Positions 8,965-16,193 of a stretch of 64,000 nucleotides of DNA are shown here, piece by piece. The stretch is from Planktosalinus sp963977065 (GTDB taxonomy: Bacteria; Bacteroidota; Bacteroidia; Flavobacteriales; Flavobacteriaceae): NCBI GenBank assembly GCA_963977065.1, contig CAXBNF010000005.1, positions 1-64,000 on the forward strand. The letters run 5' to 3'. The first letter of the stretch is position 1, and the number at the start of each line of letters is the position of its first letter. The position numbers were made by a program, and so were the translations under genes. Under the pieces are notes generated by a model, which saw only the letters and a program-made list of their open reading frames with translations, did no database searches and was not told the origin of the DNA.

Positions 8965-10068
8965 ATGAAAACGAAACACCTGATTCATTTCGTATCGATT
9001 CTTTTTTTACTTTCACTGTTTTTTTTATCAGAGCTTCAAGCGCAGCAAAGTAAATTTAAAGTGGTTATTGATGCCGGTCACGGAGGTCATGATCCGGGTG
9101 CTTCCTATTACGGTTTTAAAGAAAAAGAGATTGCGCTTAATATTACCCTGCTGGCAGGGGCTATTTTAGAAAAGAACAGTGGAATTGATGTGATTTATAC
9201 CCGAAAAACTGATGTGTTTCTGGAACTTCATAGACGTGCGGCTATTGCCAACAAAGCAAATGCAGATTTGTTTGTATCCATTCACGCCAACGCTGCCGGT
9301 AATAAATCTGCTTATGGGACTGAAACTTTTGTTCTGGGGCTTCACAAATCTCAGGAAAACTTTGAAGTCGCCAAAAAGGAAAACCAGGTGATTTATCTGG
9401 AAGATAACTATGAGGAAATTTACGGTGATTTTGATCCCGCCTCCCCTGAGTCTCTCATTGGACTTACCTTGATGCAGGAAGAGTATCTCGACCAAAGCAT
9501 AGAATTGGCTTCATTAATTCAAAATAATTTTACTACACAACTCAAGCGCAGAGACCGCAGTGTGAAACAGGCCGGTTTTTGGGTGTTGCACAATACCTAT
9601 ATGCCCAGTGTTTTGATTGAAACCGGTTTTGTTTCAAATAAAGAAGAAGGGACCTATCTAAATTCCAAAAAAGGGCAACAGGAAATGGCAACTGCAATTG
9701 CAAAGGCCATTCAAGATTATTACGAATCGGTGAAATACTCCTATGTTGCAAGCACTTCCGAGAATCAAATTAAGAACAACCCAACAGTTAACGTTCCTGA
9801 AGTATTGATATATGAAGACGTTTTATTTAAGGTGCAAATTGCGGCCGGTTCCAGAAAGCTGGATACCAAGCCAAAAAACTTTAAGGGTTTGACCATGATC
9901 AGCCGGGAGCAGGAAGACGGTTTGTTTAAGTATTATTACGGAAACACCTCAGATTACAATTTAATACAGGCATTACACAAAGAAGCAAAAGAAAAAGGAT
10001 ACCCATCTGCTTTTATTGTAGCCTATAAAAACGGACAGCGTGTTCAATTAGCCGACATCATAAATTAA
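8965..10068 (+). CDS. N-acetylmuramoyl-L-alanine amidase (Amidase_3)
   Basis: 367 residues: signal peptide (to about residue 26), zinc amidase domain (about 30-245), and a C-terminal region (about 285-365, FKVQIAAGSRKLD through VAYKNGQRV) that looks like a SPOR-type peptidoglycan-binding domain. The zinc/catalytic motifs DAGHGGHDPG, the glutamate in GFKEKEIALN, SIHANA, and the late glutamate in LIETGFVSN are all present. It cleaves the amide bond between muramic acid and the stem peptide in the periplasm, probably during cell separation. It lies 60 nt upstream of the MCE gene, which has its own -7 motif. Confidence 0.93.
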   Translation: MKTKHLIHFVSILFLLSLFFLSELQAQQSKFKVVIDAGHGGHDPGASYYGFKEKEIALNITLLAGAILEKNSGIDVIYTRKTDVFLELHRRAAIANKANADLFVSIHANAAGNKSAYGTETFVLGLHKSQENFEVAKKENQVIYLEDNYEEIYGDFDPASPESLIGLTLMQEEYLDQSIELASLIQNNFTTQLKRRDRSVKQAGFWVLHNTYMPSVLIETGFVSNKEEGTYLNSKKGQQEMATAIAKAIQDYYESVKYSYVASTSENQIKNNPTVNVPEVLIYEDVLFKVQIAAGSRKLDTKPKNFKGLTMISREQEDGLFKYYYGNTSDYNLIQALHKEAKEKGYPSAFIVAYKNGQRVQLADIIN

Positions 10069-10101
10069 AACAGTTTTAACCCCCGGGTATAAATATTTTC
10101 C

Positions 10102-10109
10102 TAAATTTG
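10102..10109 (+). promoter_or_regulatory. -7 element upstream of MCE gene
   Basis: TAAATTTG, an exact match to TAnnTTTG, 18 nt before the GTG start of the MCE gene. This implies a very short leader. No TTG at the proper -33 spacing was seen. Confidence 0.5.
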
Positions 10110-10127
10110 TTATCTAAATAAAACTAC

Positions 10128-11078
10128 GTGAAATTAACCAAAGAGATTAAAACAGGATTACTTGCAGTTTTTGCTATTTCCACATTCATTTTAGGATACA
10201 ACTATTTAAAAGGCTCTTCTTTACTTCAAAAAGAACGTGTTTTTTTTACTGTTTATGACAATGTTGAAGGTCTTGATCTTTCTTCCCCTGTTACTCTCAA
10301 TGGTTTGAAAGTGGGGAAGGTACAGGAAATTGTTATCAATCCCGAAGATGCTAAACTCATTGTAAAATTTAAACTTGAAAGGGATTTTGTTTTTTCAAAT
10401 CAAAGTGTTGCACGCATTTATGGCGGTGGAATTATTGGCGGAAAATCGCTCGCAGTTGTCCCCGATTATGAATCAAAAATTCCTGCAAAAAGTGGCGACA
10501 CTCTAAAGGGAGAAGTAGAAGAGGGAATTATGGAACTTGTTAATGACAGATTAACGCCTTTACAAACTAAAATTGAGAGTGCTGTAGTGGGTGTTGACAG
10601 CTTGATGTACTCTGTTAATAATGTGATGGATCCCAAATCAAGAAAAAGTTTGAGAGAGAGTATTGATAACTTGAATAAAATCACCACTTCGTTTGCTGTA
10701 AGCTCAAAATCACTTGAGAACCTGCTGAAAGACAATGAGCAAAAATTATCGAATACCTTTGAAAATCTGGATATAACAACTCAAAATTTCGCAAAACTAT
10801 CCGATTCGCTTGCGCAAATTAATTTGGGTCAAATAGTCAATGAGCTGGAAACCACACTGGCCAATTTTAAGGAGCTTTCAGAAAATCTAAACAGTGGTGA
10901 AGGAACCTTAGGAAAGCTTTTAAAAGACGATTCTCTCTATACTAATCTTGAGTATGCCACAAAACAGTTGGAGGAATTACTTCAGGACATAAAACTGAAT
11001 CCCAAACGCTATATTCACGTATCCGTTTTTGGAAGAAAAGCCGGCGAGTTTCAGGAACCGGAAAGCAGAGATCAGTAA
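10128..11078 (+). CDS. MlaD family MCE-domain protein
   Basis: 316 residues. It has an N-terminal single membrane helix (GLLAVFAISTFILGYNYL), an MCE domain at about residues 37-115 (FFTVYDNVEGLDLSSPVTLN through GGGIIGGKSLAVV), and then a long helical, probably coiled-coil region. MCE proteins form periplasmic rings or tubes that carry phospholipids between membranes with an MlaE/F ABC transporter. No permease or ATPase gene is adjacent here. The start codon is GTG, supported by the TAAATTTG motif just upstream and by the typical MKLTKEIKTG start. Confidence 0.9.
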   Translation: MKLTKEIKTGLLAVFAISTFILGYNYLKGSSLLQKERVFFTVYDNVEGLDLSSPVTLNGLKVGKVQEIVINPEDAKLIVKFKLERDFVFSNQSVARIYGGGIIGGKSLAVVPDYESKIPAKSGDTLKGEVEEGIMELVNDRLTPLQTKIESAVVGVDSLMYSVNNVMDPKSRKSLRESIDNLNKITTSFAVSSKSLENLLKDNEQKLSNTFENLDITTQNFAKLSDSLAQINLGQIVNELETTLANFKELSENLNSGEGTLGKLLKDDSLYTNLEYATKQLEELLQDIKLNPKRYIHVSVFGRKAGEFQEPESRDQ

Positions 11079-11089
11079 ACTAATTGTTA

Positions 11090-12424
11090 ATGAATACCAT
11101 GTACTTTATACCAAATATTCTTTTTTTGATTGCCCTGTTTATAGGTGTTGGTTTTTTTGTGCAAAATGTAAGAAAGTTAAGAAGGAATATAGACCTTGGA
11201 AAAGAGGTGGATGTTTATGACAACCCAAAGCAGCGTTTTAAAAACCTGCTCATGATTGCGTTTGGTCAATCCAAAATGGTGAAAAGACCCATTTCAGGAT
11301 TTCTTCACTTTATAGTCTATCTGGGCTTTATAATCATCAATATTGAAGTGCTTGAAATTATTTATGACGGGCTCATAGGAACACACAGAGCATTCTCAAT
11401 TTTAGGAGGTTTTTATGACATACTTATTGCTTCCTTTGAAATTTTGGCTTTGTTGGTGATAGTGAGTGTTGTTTTCTTTTGGCTGCGCCGAAATGTTCAA
11501 AAAGTAAAGCGCTTTCTAAACCCTGAAATGAAGGGCTGGCCTAAAAATGACGCAAACATCATCCTTTATATTGAAGTAGTTTTAATGGCTTTGTTTTTGA
11601 CAATGAATGCAGCAGATGCTCATTTACAAAGCATCAATGCCGAAGGCTATACCATTGCCGGGTCTTTTCCTGTGAGTCAATACATCACACCCCTTTTTGC
11701 CAATATGGCTGAAGGGTCTGTTATTCTTATCGAAAGAACTGCCTGGTGGTTGCATATATTAGGTATCTTATTTTTTCTCAATTACCTCTATTATTCAAAG
11801 CATTTGCATATTCTTTTAGCCTTTCCGAACACCTATTTTGGCAAGCTCAACCATCAGGGAAAATTTCCTAATAATGAAACAGTAACCAATGAGGTCAAGC
11901 TGATGATGGACCCCAATGCCGACCCCTTTGCAGCACCGGCTGGAGGAGCAGAGGCTTCAGTCCCTGAAAAATTTGGCGCCAGTGATGTGATGGATTTGAA
12001 TTGGGTACAACTTCTCAATGCTTACACCTGTACAGAATGTGGTCGCTGTACCAGTGAGTGTCCTGCCAACCAAACCGGTAAAAAGCTTTCACCCAGAAAA
12101 ATAATGATGGACACCCGTGACCGACTTGAGGAAGTGGGAAAAAACATTGATAAAAACGGCAAATTTGTTCCTGACAACAAACAATTGCTTGACGACTATA
12201 TAAGCCGCGAGGAACTGTGGGCGTGTACCACCTGCAATGCCTGTGTGGAAGCATGTCCTGTGAGTATTGACCCACTTTCTATTATTATGGAAATGCGTCA
12301 ATACCTTGTTATGGAGCAATCTGCGGCTCCCAACGAACTCAATGTAGCGATGACAAATATTGAGAATAATGGAGCGCCTTGGCCATATAACCAAATGGAC
12401 CGATTGAATTGGAAAAATGAATAG
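11090..12424 (+). CDS. Membrane-bound (Fe-S)-binding oxidoreductase subunit
   Basis: About 444 residues. The N-terminal half contains several membrane helices (starting IPNILFLIALFIGVGFF, more up to about residue 245), resembling NarI/HdrE-like heme-b membrane parts. The C-terminal half has two 4Fe-4S clusters: CTECGRCTSECP and CTTCNACVEACP. With the CCG-domain gene at 13095 it makes a split HdrD/GlpC-like electron carrier whose substrate is unknown. I chose the ATG at 11090 over an in-frame TTG at 11084. The intervening HAD-like gene is co-directional, so all three may be one transcript. Confidence 0.85.
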   Translation: MNTMYFIPNILFLIALFIGVGFFVQNVRKLRRNIDLGKEVDVYDNPKQRFKNLLMIAFGQSKMVKRPISGFLHFIVYLGFIIINIEVLEIIYDGLIGTHRAFSILGGFYDILIASFEILALLVIVSVVFFWLRRNVQKVKRFLNPEMKGWPKNDANIILYIEVVLMALFLTMNAADAHLQSINAEGYTIAGSFPVSQYITPLFANMAEGSVILIERTAWWLHILGILFFLNYLYYSKHLHILLAFPNTYFGKLNHQGKFPNNETVTNEVKLMMDPNADPFAAPAGGAEASVPEKFGASDVMDLNWVQLLNAYTCTECGRCTSECPANQTGKKLSPRKIMMDTRDRLEEVGKNIDKNGKFVPDNKQLLDDYISREELWACTTCNACVEACPVSIDPLSIIMEMRQYLVMEQSAAPNELNVAMTNIENNGAPWPYNQMDRLNWKNE

Positions 12425-12528
12425 ATTGTGGTTTATGGTTTGATGATTGAGTATTAGGAAGAATTGATAAAGTAAAGTGAATAGAAGCCCCTTAGAGGAG
12501 CTATATGTTAAATTATAATGTGATTGCA

Positions 12529-12960
12529 ATGAATACGAATCCTGAAAGGCATTTAAACGAAAAAATTCAAAGCGGTGAAAAGGTAAGTCCGGTGTTGCCC
12601 AAAGACATCAAAAATTATTTGATTGATATTGACGGCACCATCTGTGATGACATTCCCAATGAAGAGCCTGAGCGAATGCTTACTGCTAAAGTATATCCGG
12701 ATGCCTTAAAAACATTGAATAAGTGGTATGATGAAGGGCACATCATCTGTTTCTTTACATCACGCACAGAGGAGCACCGCAACTATACCGAAACCTGGCT
12801 TGAAAAACACGGTTTTAAATACCACAGTTTGTTGATGGGAAAACCGCGTGGCGGAAATTACCACTGGATTGACAATCATTTGGTGAAAGCCACACGTTAC
12901 AAAGGAAAATTTACAGATTTGGTTGATAAAGATGTAACCATACAGGTGTTTAAAGACTAG
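12529..12960 (+). CDS. HAD-like phosphatase-fold protein
   Basis: About 143 residues. The motif DIDGTICDD near residue 31 is HAD motif I (nucleophile Asp and acid/base Asp). FFTSRTEEH fits motif II, and the C-terminal GGNYHWIDNH region is in the place of motif IV. There is little cap insertion. Relatives in Bacteroidota are sometimes labelled phosphoheptose isomerase, which the visible motifs do not support. It lies between the two Fe-S genes. The start at 12529 (MNTNPER) is preferred to the ATG at 12505 because the first eight residues look like untranslated spacer. Confidence 0.75.
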   Translation: MNTNPERHLNEKIQSGEKVSPVLPKDIKNYLIDIDGTICDDIPNEEPERMLTAKVYPDALKTLNKWYDEGHIICFFTSRTEEHRNYTETWLEKHGFKYHSLLMGKPRGGNYHWIDNHLVKATRYKGKFTDLVDKDVTIQVFKD

Positions 12961-13033
12961 TAGGAATTTAGAAAGTTGAATATTGAAAAACCAAACTCAA
13001 AGTTCCAAGCATCCATCCTTTATCGCTAATGGG

Positions 13034-13061
13034 GGTTTCGGATGGCAAAGCAAATTCCAAA
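13034..13061. repeat. 28-bp intergenic repeat, copy 1
   Basis: This 28-bp stretch (core TTTCGGATGGCAAAGC) is identical to 19189-19216. Both copies lie upstream of a + strand gene, and both are preceded by a related CATCCTT...CGC segment (13009 onward; 19137 onward). Confidence 0.8.
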
Positions 13062-13094
13062 ACTTGAAACAATAAATTAAATAAGGACAAAGTG

Positions 13095-13886
13095 ATGAGT
13101 GAAGCAATAAAAGTACCCACAATGGCCGAATATATGGCACAAGGAAAGCAACCCGAGGTTCTTTTTTGGGTGGGCTGTGCCGGAAGTTTTGATGACAGAG
13201 CTAAAAAAATCACCAAAGCGTTTGTGCGTATTCTCAATAAAACCAATGTTGATTTTGCTGTTTTGGGCACTGAAGAAAGTTGTACCGGTGACCCTGCAAA
13301 ACGCGCCGGAAATGAGTTTCTGTTCCAAATGCAGGCCATGACAAATATTGAAGTGCTCAATGGATATGAAGTTAAAAAAATTGTCACCGCTTGTCCGCAT
13401 TGCTTTAACACTCTTAAAAATGAATATCCGGAACTTGGTGGTACCTATGATGTGATGCATCACACTCAATTTCTAAAATCACTAATGCACGAGGGAAGAT
13501 TAAAGGTAGAAGGCGGAAAATTCAAAGGCAAACGCATTACCTTCCATGATCCTTGTTATTTGGGAAGAGCCAATGGCGAATATGAAGCCCCGCGTGAACT
13601 TTTAGAGAAGCTGGAAGTCGAATTGGTTGAAATGAAACGTTGTAAAACACGTGGTTTGTGTTGTGGTGCGGGAGGCGCACAAATGTTTAAAGAACCGGAA
13701 AAGGGCAACAAAGACATCAATATTGAACGCACTGAGGAAGCTCTCGAAACCCAGCCGGAGTTTATTGCAGCCGGTTGTCCGTTTTGTAATACCATGCTCA
13801 CAGACGGTGTGAAAAGTAAAAACAAAGAAGATAAAATCGAAGTAATGGATGTCGCTGAAATGATTGCCAATGCTCAAGATTTATAA
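13095..13886 (+). CDS. (Fe-S)-binding protein with cysteine-rich CCG domains
   Basis: About 263 residues. It carries two cysteine-rich (CCG/HdrB-like) repeats: WVGCAGSFDD with TACPHCFNTL, then HDPCYLGR with GLCCGAGGAQ and AGCPFCNTML. Such domains bind a noncubane or 4Fe-4S cluster in heterodisulfide-reductase-type and lactate/glycolate oxidase systems. It is the soluble partner of the membrane Fe-S protein at 11090. The ATG at 13095 is preferred to the overlapping GTG at 13092. I cannot infer the electron acceptor or donor from the sequence. Confidence 0.87.
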   Translation: MSEAIKVPTMAEYMAQGKQPEVLFWVGCAGSFDDRAKKITKAFVRILNKTNVDFAVLGTEESCTGDPAKRAGNEFLFQMQAMTNIEVLNGYEVKKIVTACPHCFNTLKNEYPELGGTYDVMHHTQFLKSLMHEGRLKVEGGKFKGKRITFHDPCYLGRANGEYEAPRELLEKLEVELVEMKRCKTRGLCCGAGGAQMFKEPEKGNKDINIERTEEALETQPEFIAAGCPFCNTMLTDGVKSKNKEDKIEVMDVAEMIANAQDL

Positions 13887-13896
13887 AGAGCATCCT

Positions 13897-13931
13897 ACTT
13901 CTAACTTCGTACTTCTAACTTCAAACTTTAA
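13897..13931. repeat. Heptamer tandem repeat (ACTTCTA family)
   Basis: Five 7-bp units (acttcta, acttcgt, acttcta, acttcaa, actttaa) end 3 nt before the next ATG. They are the same family as 57-98. Confidence 0.8.
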
Positions 13932-13934
13932 ATT

Positions 13935-14417
13935 ATGTTCGTAGATTTTGAAACCTTACCTGATCATTCCCGAATTTGGATTTACCAATCCAACAGAAAG
14001 TTTAGTAATGAAGAAGTAACACAGTTAGAATCTCAACTCACTCAATTTTTAACACAATGGACGGCCCATGGCAGTTCGCTGGAAGCCGGTTTTGAAATCA
14101 AGTACAGTCGTTTTATTGTAATTGGATTGAACCAAGAAAGTGCCTCGGCTTCCGGGTGTTCTATAGATGCTTCAGTTCATTTTATTCAGCAGCTGGAAAA
14201 GCAATTTGAGGTGGACTTGCTCGATAAAATGAATGTTACGTATTACACCGGTCAATTTATTGCACACAAGCCTTTAAACGAATTTAAAACGATGGCAAAA
14301 TCCAAAGCCATTTCAAAAAATACCGTTGTTTTTAATAACCTAGTCAATACCAAAGAGGAGTATCTCGAAAACTGGGAAGTTCCGGCAGAGGAGAGTTGGC
14401 ACGCCCGTTTCTTTTGA
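13935..14417 (+). CDS. Conserved Bacteroidota protein of unknown function
   Basis: 160 residues, soluble, with no signal peptide. It opens MFVDFETLPDHSRIWIYQSN and has a central SASGCSIDASVHF segment in which a cysteine lies in a small-residue loop. Homologues are often labelled ABC transporter ATPase, but no Walker A, Walker B or signature motif is present, so I do not use that name. It follows the Fe-S gene by 48 nt and ends at a strong terminator. Function unknown. Confidence 0.75.
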   Translation: MFVDFETLPDHSRIWIYQSNRKFSNEEVTQLESQLTQFLTQWTAHGSSLEAGFEIKYSRFIVIGLNQESASASGCSIDASVHFIQQLEKQFEVDLLDKMNVTYYTGQFIAHKPLNEFKTMAKSKAISKNTVVFNNLVNTKEEYLENWEVPAEESWHARFF

Positions 14418-14483
14418 TCTCAAACAGGCTGTAGCGATTGACCGCGTTACCTTTTTATGAAGTTTTGAAACACACACCAAATA

Positions 14484-14517
14484 AAAAAAGAGTTCTATTT
14501 TGATAGAACTCTTTTTT
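14484..14517. terminator. Bidirectional intrinsic terminator
   Basis: AGAGTTCTA and TAGAACTCT form a perfect 9-bp stem with a 6-nt loop, flanked by A and T tracts on both sides. It serves the convergent genes ending at 14417 (+) and 14540 (-). Confidence 0.9.
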
Positions 14518-14539
14518 ATAATTTAATATAAGTTGGGAT

Positions 14540-15583
14540 TTAGTAACTTACATTGTCAATAGCTAAAACGGATGAGTAAATAGTATCAGCAACATCTGTT
14601 ACCAGAAAAATAACATATGCGGGAGTTCCGATATTACCAGTATTGATTGTTTTATTAATCCAACCTGTAGCACCGGCATAATCATCTCCTGTGTCAGGAA
14701 TGCCTGGGAATCCTTCACACTGTGTGTTTCCATCAATTCCAACGGTGTTAACACTCGTGATAAACTCAGAATAGGCACCTTCAGAACCGATTACCGTTAC
14801 GATAACAGAATCATCAAACTCACTGTCAACAAACTCGTTAAACTCTGTAGAAAGGAAATTGTAGCTAAATGAAACGGAAGTAAAACTCTCCTCAATAGCT
14901 CCAAGGATCATCATGCTTGAAGCGCCTCCAATAGCAGAACCACTGGAAATAAGAGCATCACCGGTTGTGATAGCAGCAAAACCGGAACCGGTTACAGGTG
15001 ATACACATCCTTGATTACCATTCATAATGGCTCCATCGCCAATGAATAAAACACCCTCTGAAGATGAAAAATCACCATTCCCGTCAAAAGAACCGGTGTT
15101 TTGATTGTTTGTTTGATATACTAGCTGGTAGATTCCTCCGTCAATTTCATTCCCTCCGTCATCTTGAACTCCAATTAAACTAAGTTCAATTGTTGCATTA
15201 GAGGCAAAAATTTCACTGGGTGAGAATGTTAGGATGGCAAATCCATTGGCTCCTTCATTAATACTCACAGTACCACCAATTTTTTCACCATTTTGCATTA
15301 CTTCAAAACCGGTTTCTAAGGAATTCAAGTAAATTTTATCATTAAAAAACAAAACGATTGGCATGGATTTGGGGTAATCTGAGTTTTGAACAGAAGGGAC
15401 AGCTTGTACAACTTCCAAGGGTTCACTGTCATTAGCGTCATTGATTGAAGTTACACCTCCATTGCCGTTATTCACGATGTTATAAACAGCTTCAGGGTTT
15501 TCGTTGTTTTCATCATCATCACTGCTGCAACTGGAAAATAAAAAGACGGTTAGTACCGGTAATAAGTAAATTAATTTTTTCAT
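14540..15583 (-). CDS. Lipoprotein with choice-of-anchor-type domain
   Basis: 347 residues. The N-terminus is a lipoprotein signal with lipobox LFSSC followed by an acidic SSDDDENNENPE linker. Residues about 55-150 (PKSMPIVLFFNDKIYL through IELSLIGVQDDGG) resemble a bacterial Ig-like SbsA/Big_5 fold. The rest (GVLFIGDGAIMNGNQGC through AIDNVSY) is beta-rich and looks like an extracellular choice-of-anchor domain, with SVSFSYNFLSTEFNEF and a final VLAIDNVSY. Probably surface exposed; ligand unknown. It is the sole gene between a shared terminator and a 610-bp gene-free region. Confidence 0.75.
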   Translation of the reverse strand: MKKLIYLLPVLTVFLFSSCSSDDDENNENPEAVYNIVNNGNGGVTSINDANDSEPLEVVQAVPSVQNSDYPKSMPIVLFFNDKIYLNSLETGFEVMQNGEKIGGTVSINEGANGFAILTFSPSEIFASNATIELSLIGVQDDGGNEIDGGIYQLVYQTNNQNTGSFDGNGDFSSSEGVLFIGDGAIMNGNQGCVSPVTGSGFAAITTGDALISSGSAIGGASSMMILGAIEESFTSVSFSYNFLSTEFNEFVDSEFDDSVIVTVIGSEGAYSEFITSVNTVGIDGNTQCEGFPGIPDTGDDYAGATGWINKTINTGNIGTPAYVIFLVTDVADTIYSSVLAIDNVSY

Positions 15584-16112
15584 AATAGGGTTTGGTTTTA
15601 ATTAGTTTAAGGCTGCAATGATAAGAAAAATTTCATGAATTTAAAAATCAGGAACTTGAACATTTTGCGTTGGTTTTTAAAGAGGCGAAAAAAATATATA
15701 TTTATTTAAACTTACAAGCCCTTTCAATTAATTCTTACAAATTAGTAAAGTATATAGACTCTTAAAAGTTCATATATTTCAATTTTAATGAATGCTTCAA
15801 ATTATATATATGTTTTTTACTTCCTACAGGAAATTTTAAATGTCGATTTTTAAGTTTCTGTTTTTGATTTACACCTACATTTGGAAGAAATCATCTGTAT
15901 TTAGTGTATTCTTAAAAAAATCAGATATATAATTTTACTATGAGTTGTCACTTGACATTTGGTCTTTGTTTATTTTGGTTTATTTACAAAAAGGGTCTTA
16001 ATTCATATAACAAAATTGGTTGATATACAACACAAAGACAATACTAAGAAACTCAAATTATTTTTTCATTTTTCATTTTTTGGGTTCTTCTTTAAGTGGA
16101 CGGCTTTTCACG
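15584..16112. other. Gene-free AT-rich region
   Basis: About 530 bp of AT-rich sequence with no credible ORF, RNA gene or strong hairpin. It presumably holds the promoter of the lipoprotein gene (minus strand), although I found no exact TAnnTTTG match there. The promoter of the GH3 fusion gene begins at 16113. Confidence 0.6.
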
Positions 16113-16141
16113 TTGAAACTTCCCGAAATTTATTACCTTTG
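16113..16141 (+). promoter_or_regulatory. Complete Bacteroidota promoter (-33/-7)
   Basis: TTG at 16113-16115, an 18-nt spacer, then TACCTTTG at 16134-16141. Both elements match the TTG / TAnnTTTG consensus at the right distance, about 50 nt before the ATG at 16194. This is the best promoter in the window. Confidence 0.75.
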
Positions 16142-16193
16142 AAGTGCGTTAAAATATCAGATTAATCCGGCAGGCTTTTGCTATAAAGTATTT

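Noticed and set aside
13935..14417. Label ABC transporter ATPase for the 160-residue protein
   Set aside because: No Walker A, Walker B or signature motif in the sequence.
15959..16165. 68-codon ORF before the GH3 gene
   Set aside because: Phe/Lys-rich, typical of AT-rich noncoding DNA, and it overlaps a well-formed promoter at 16113-16141.
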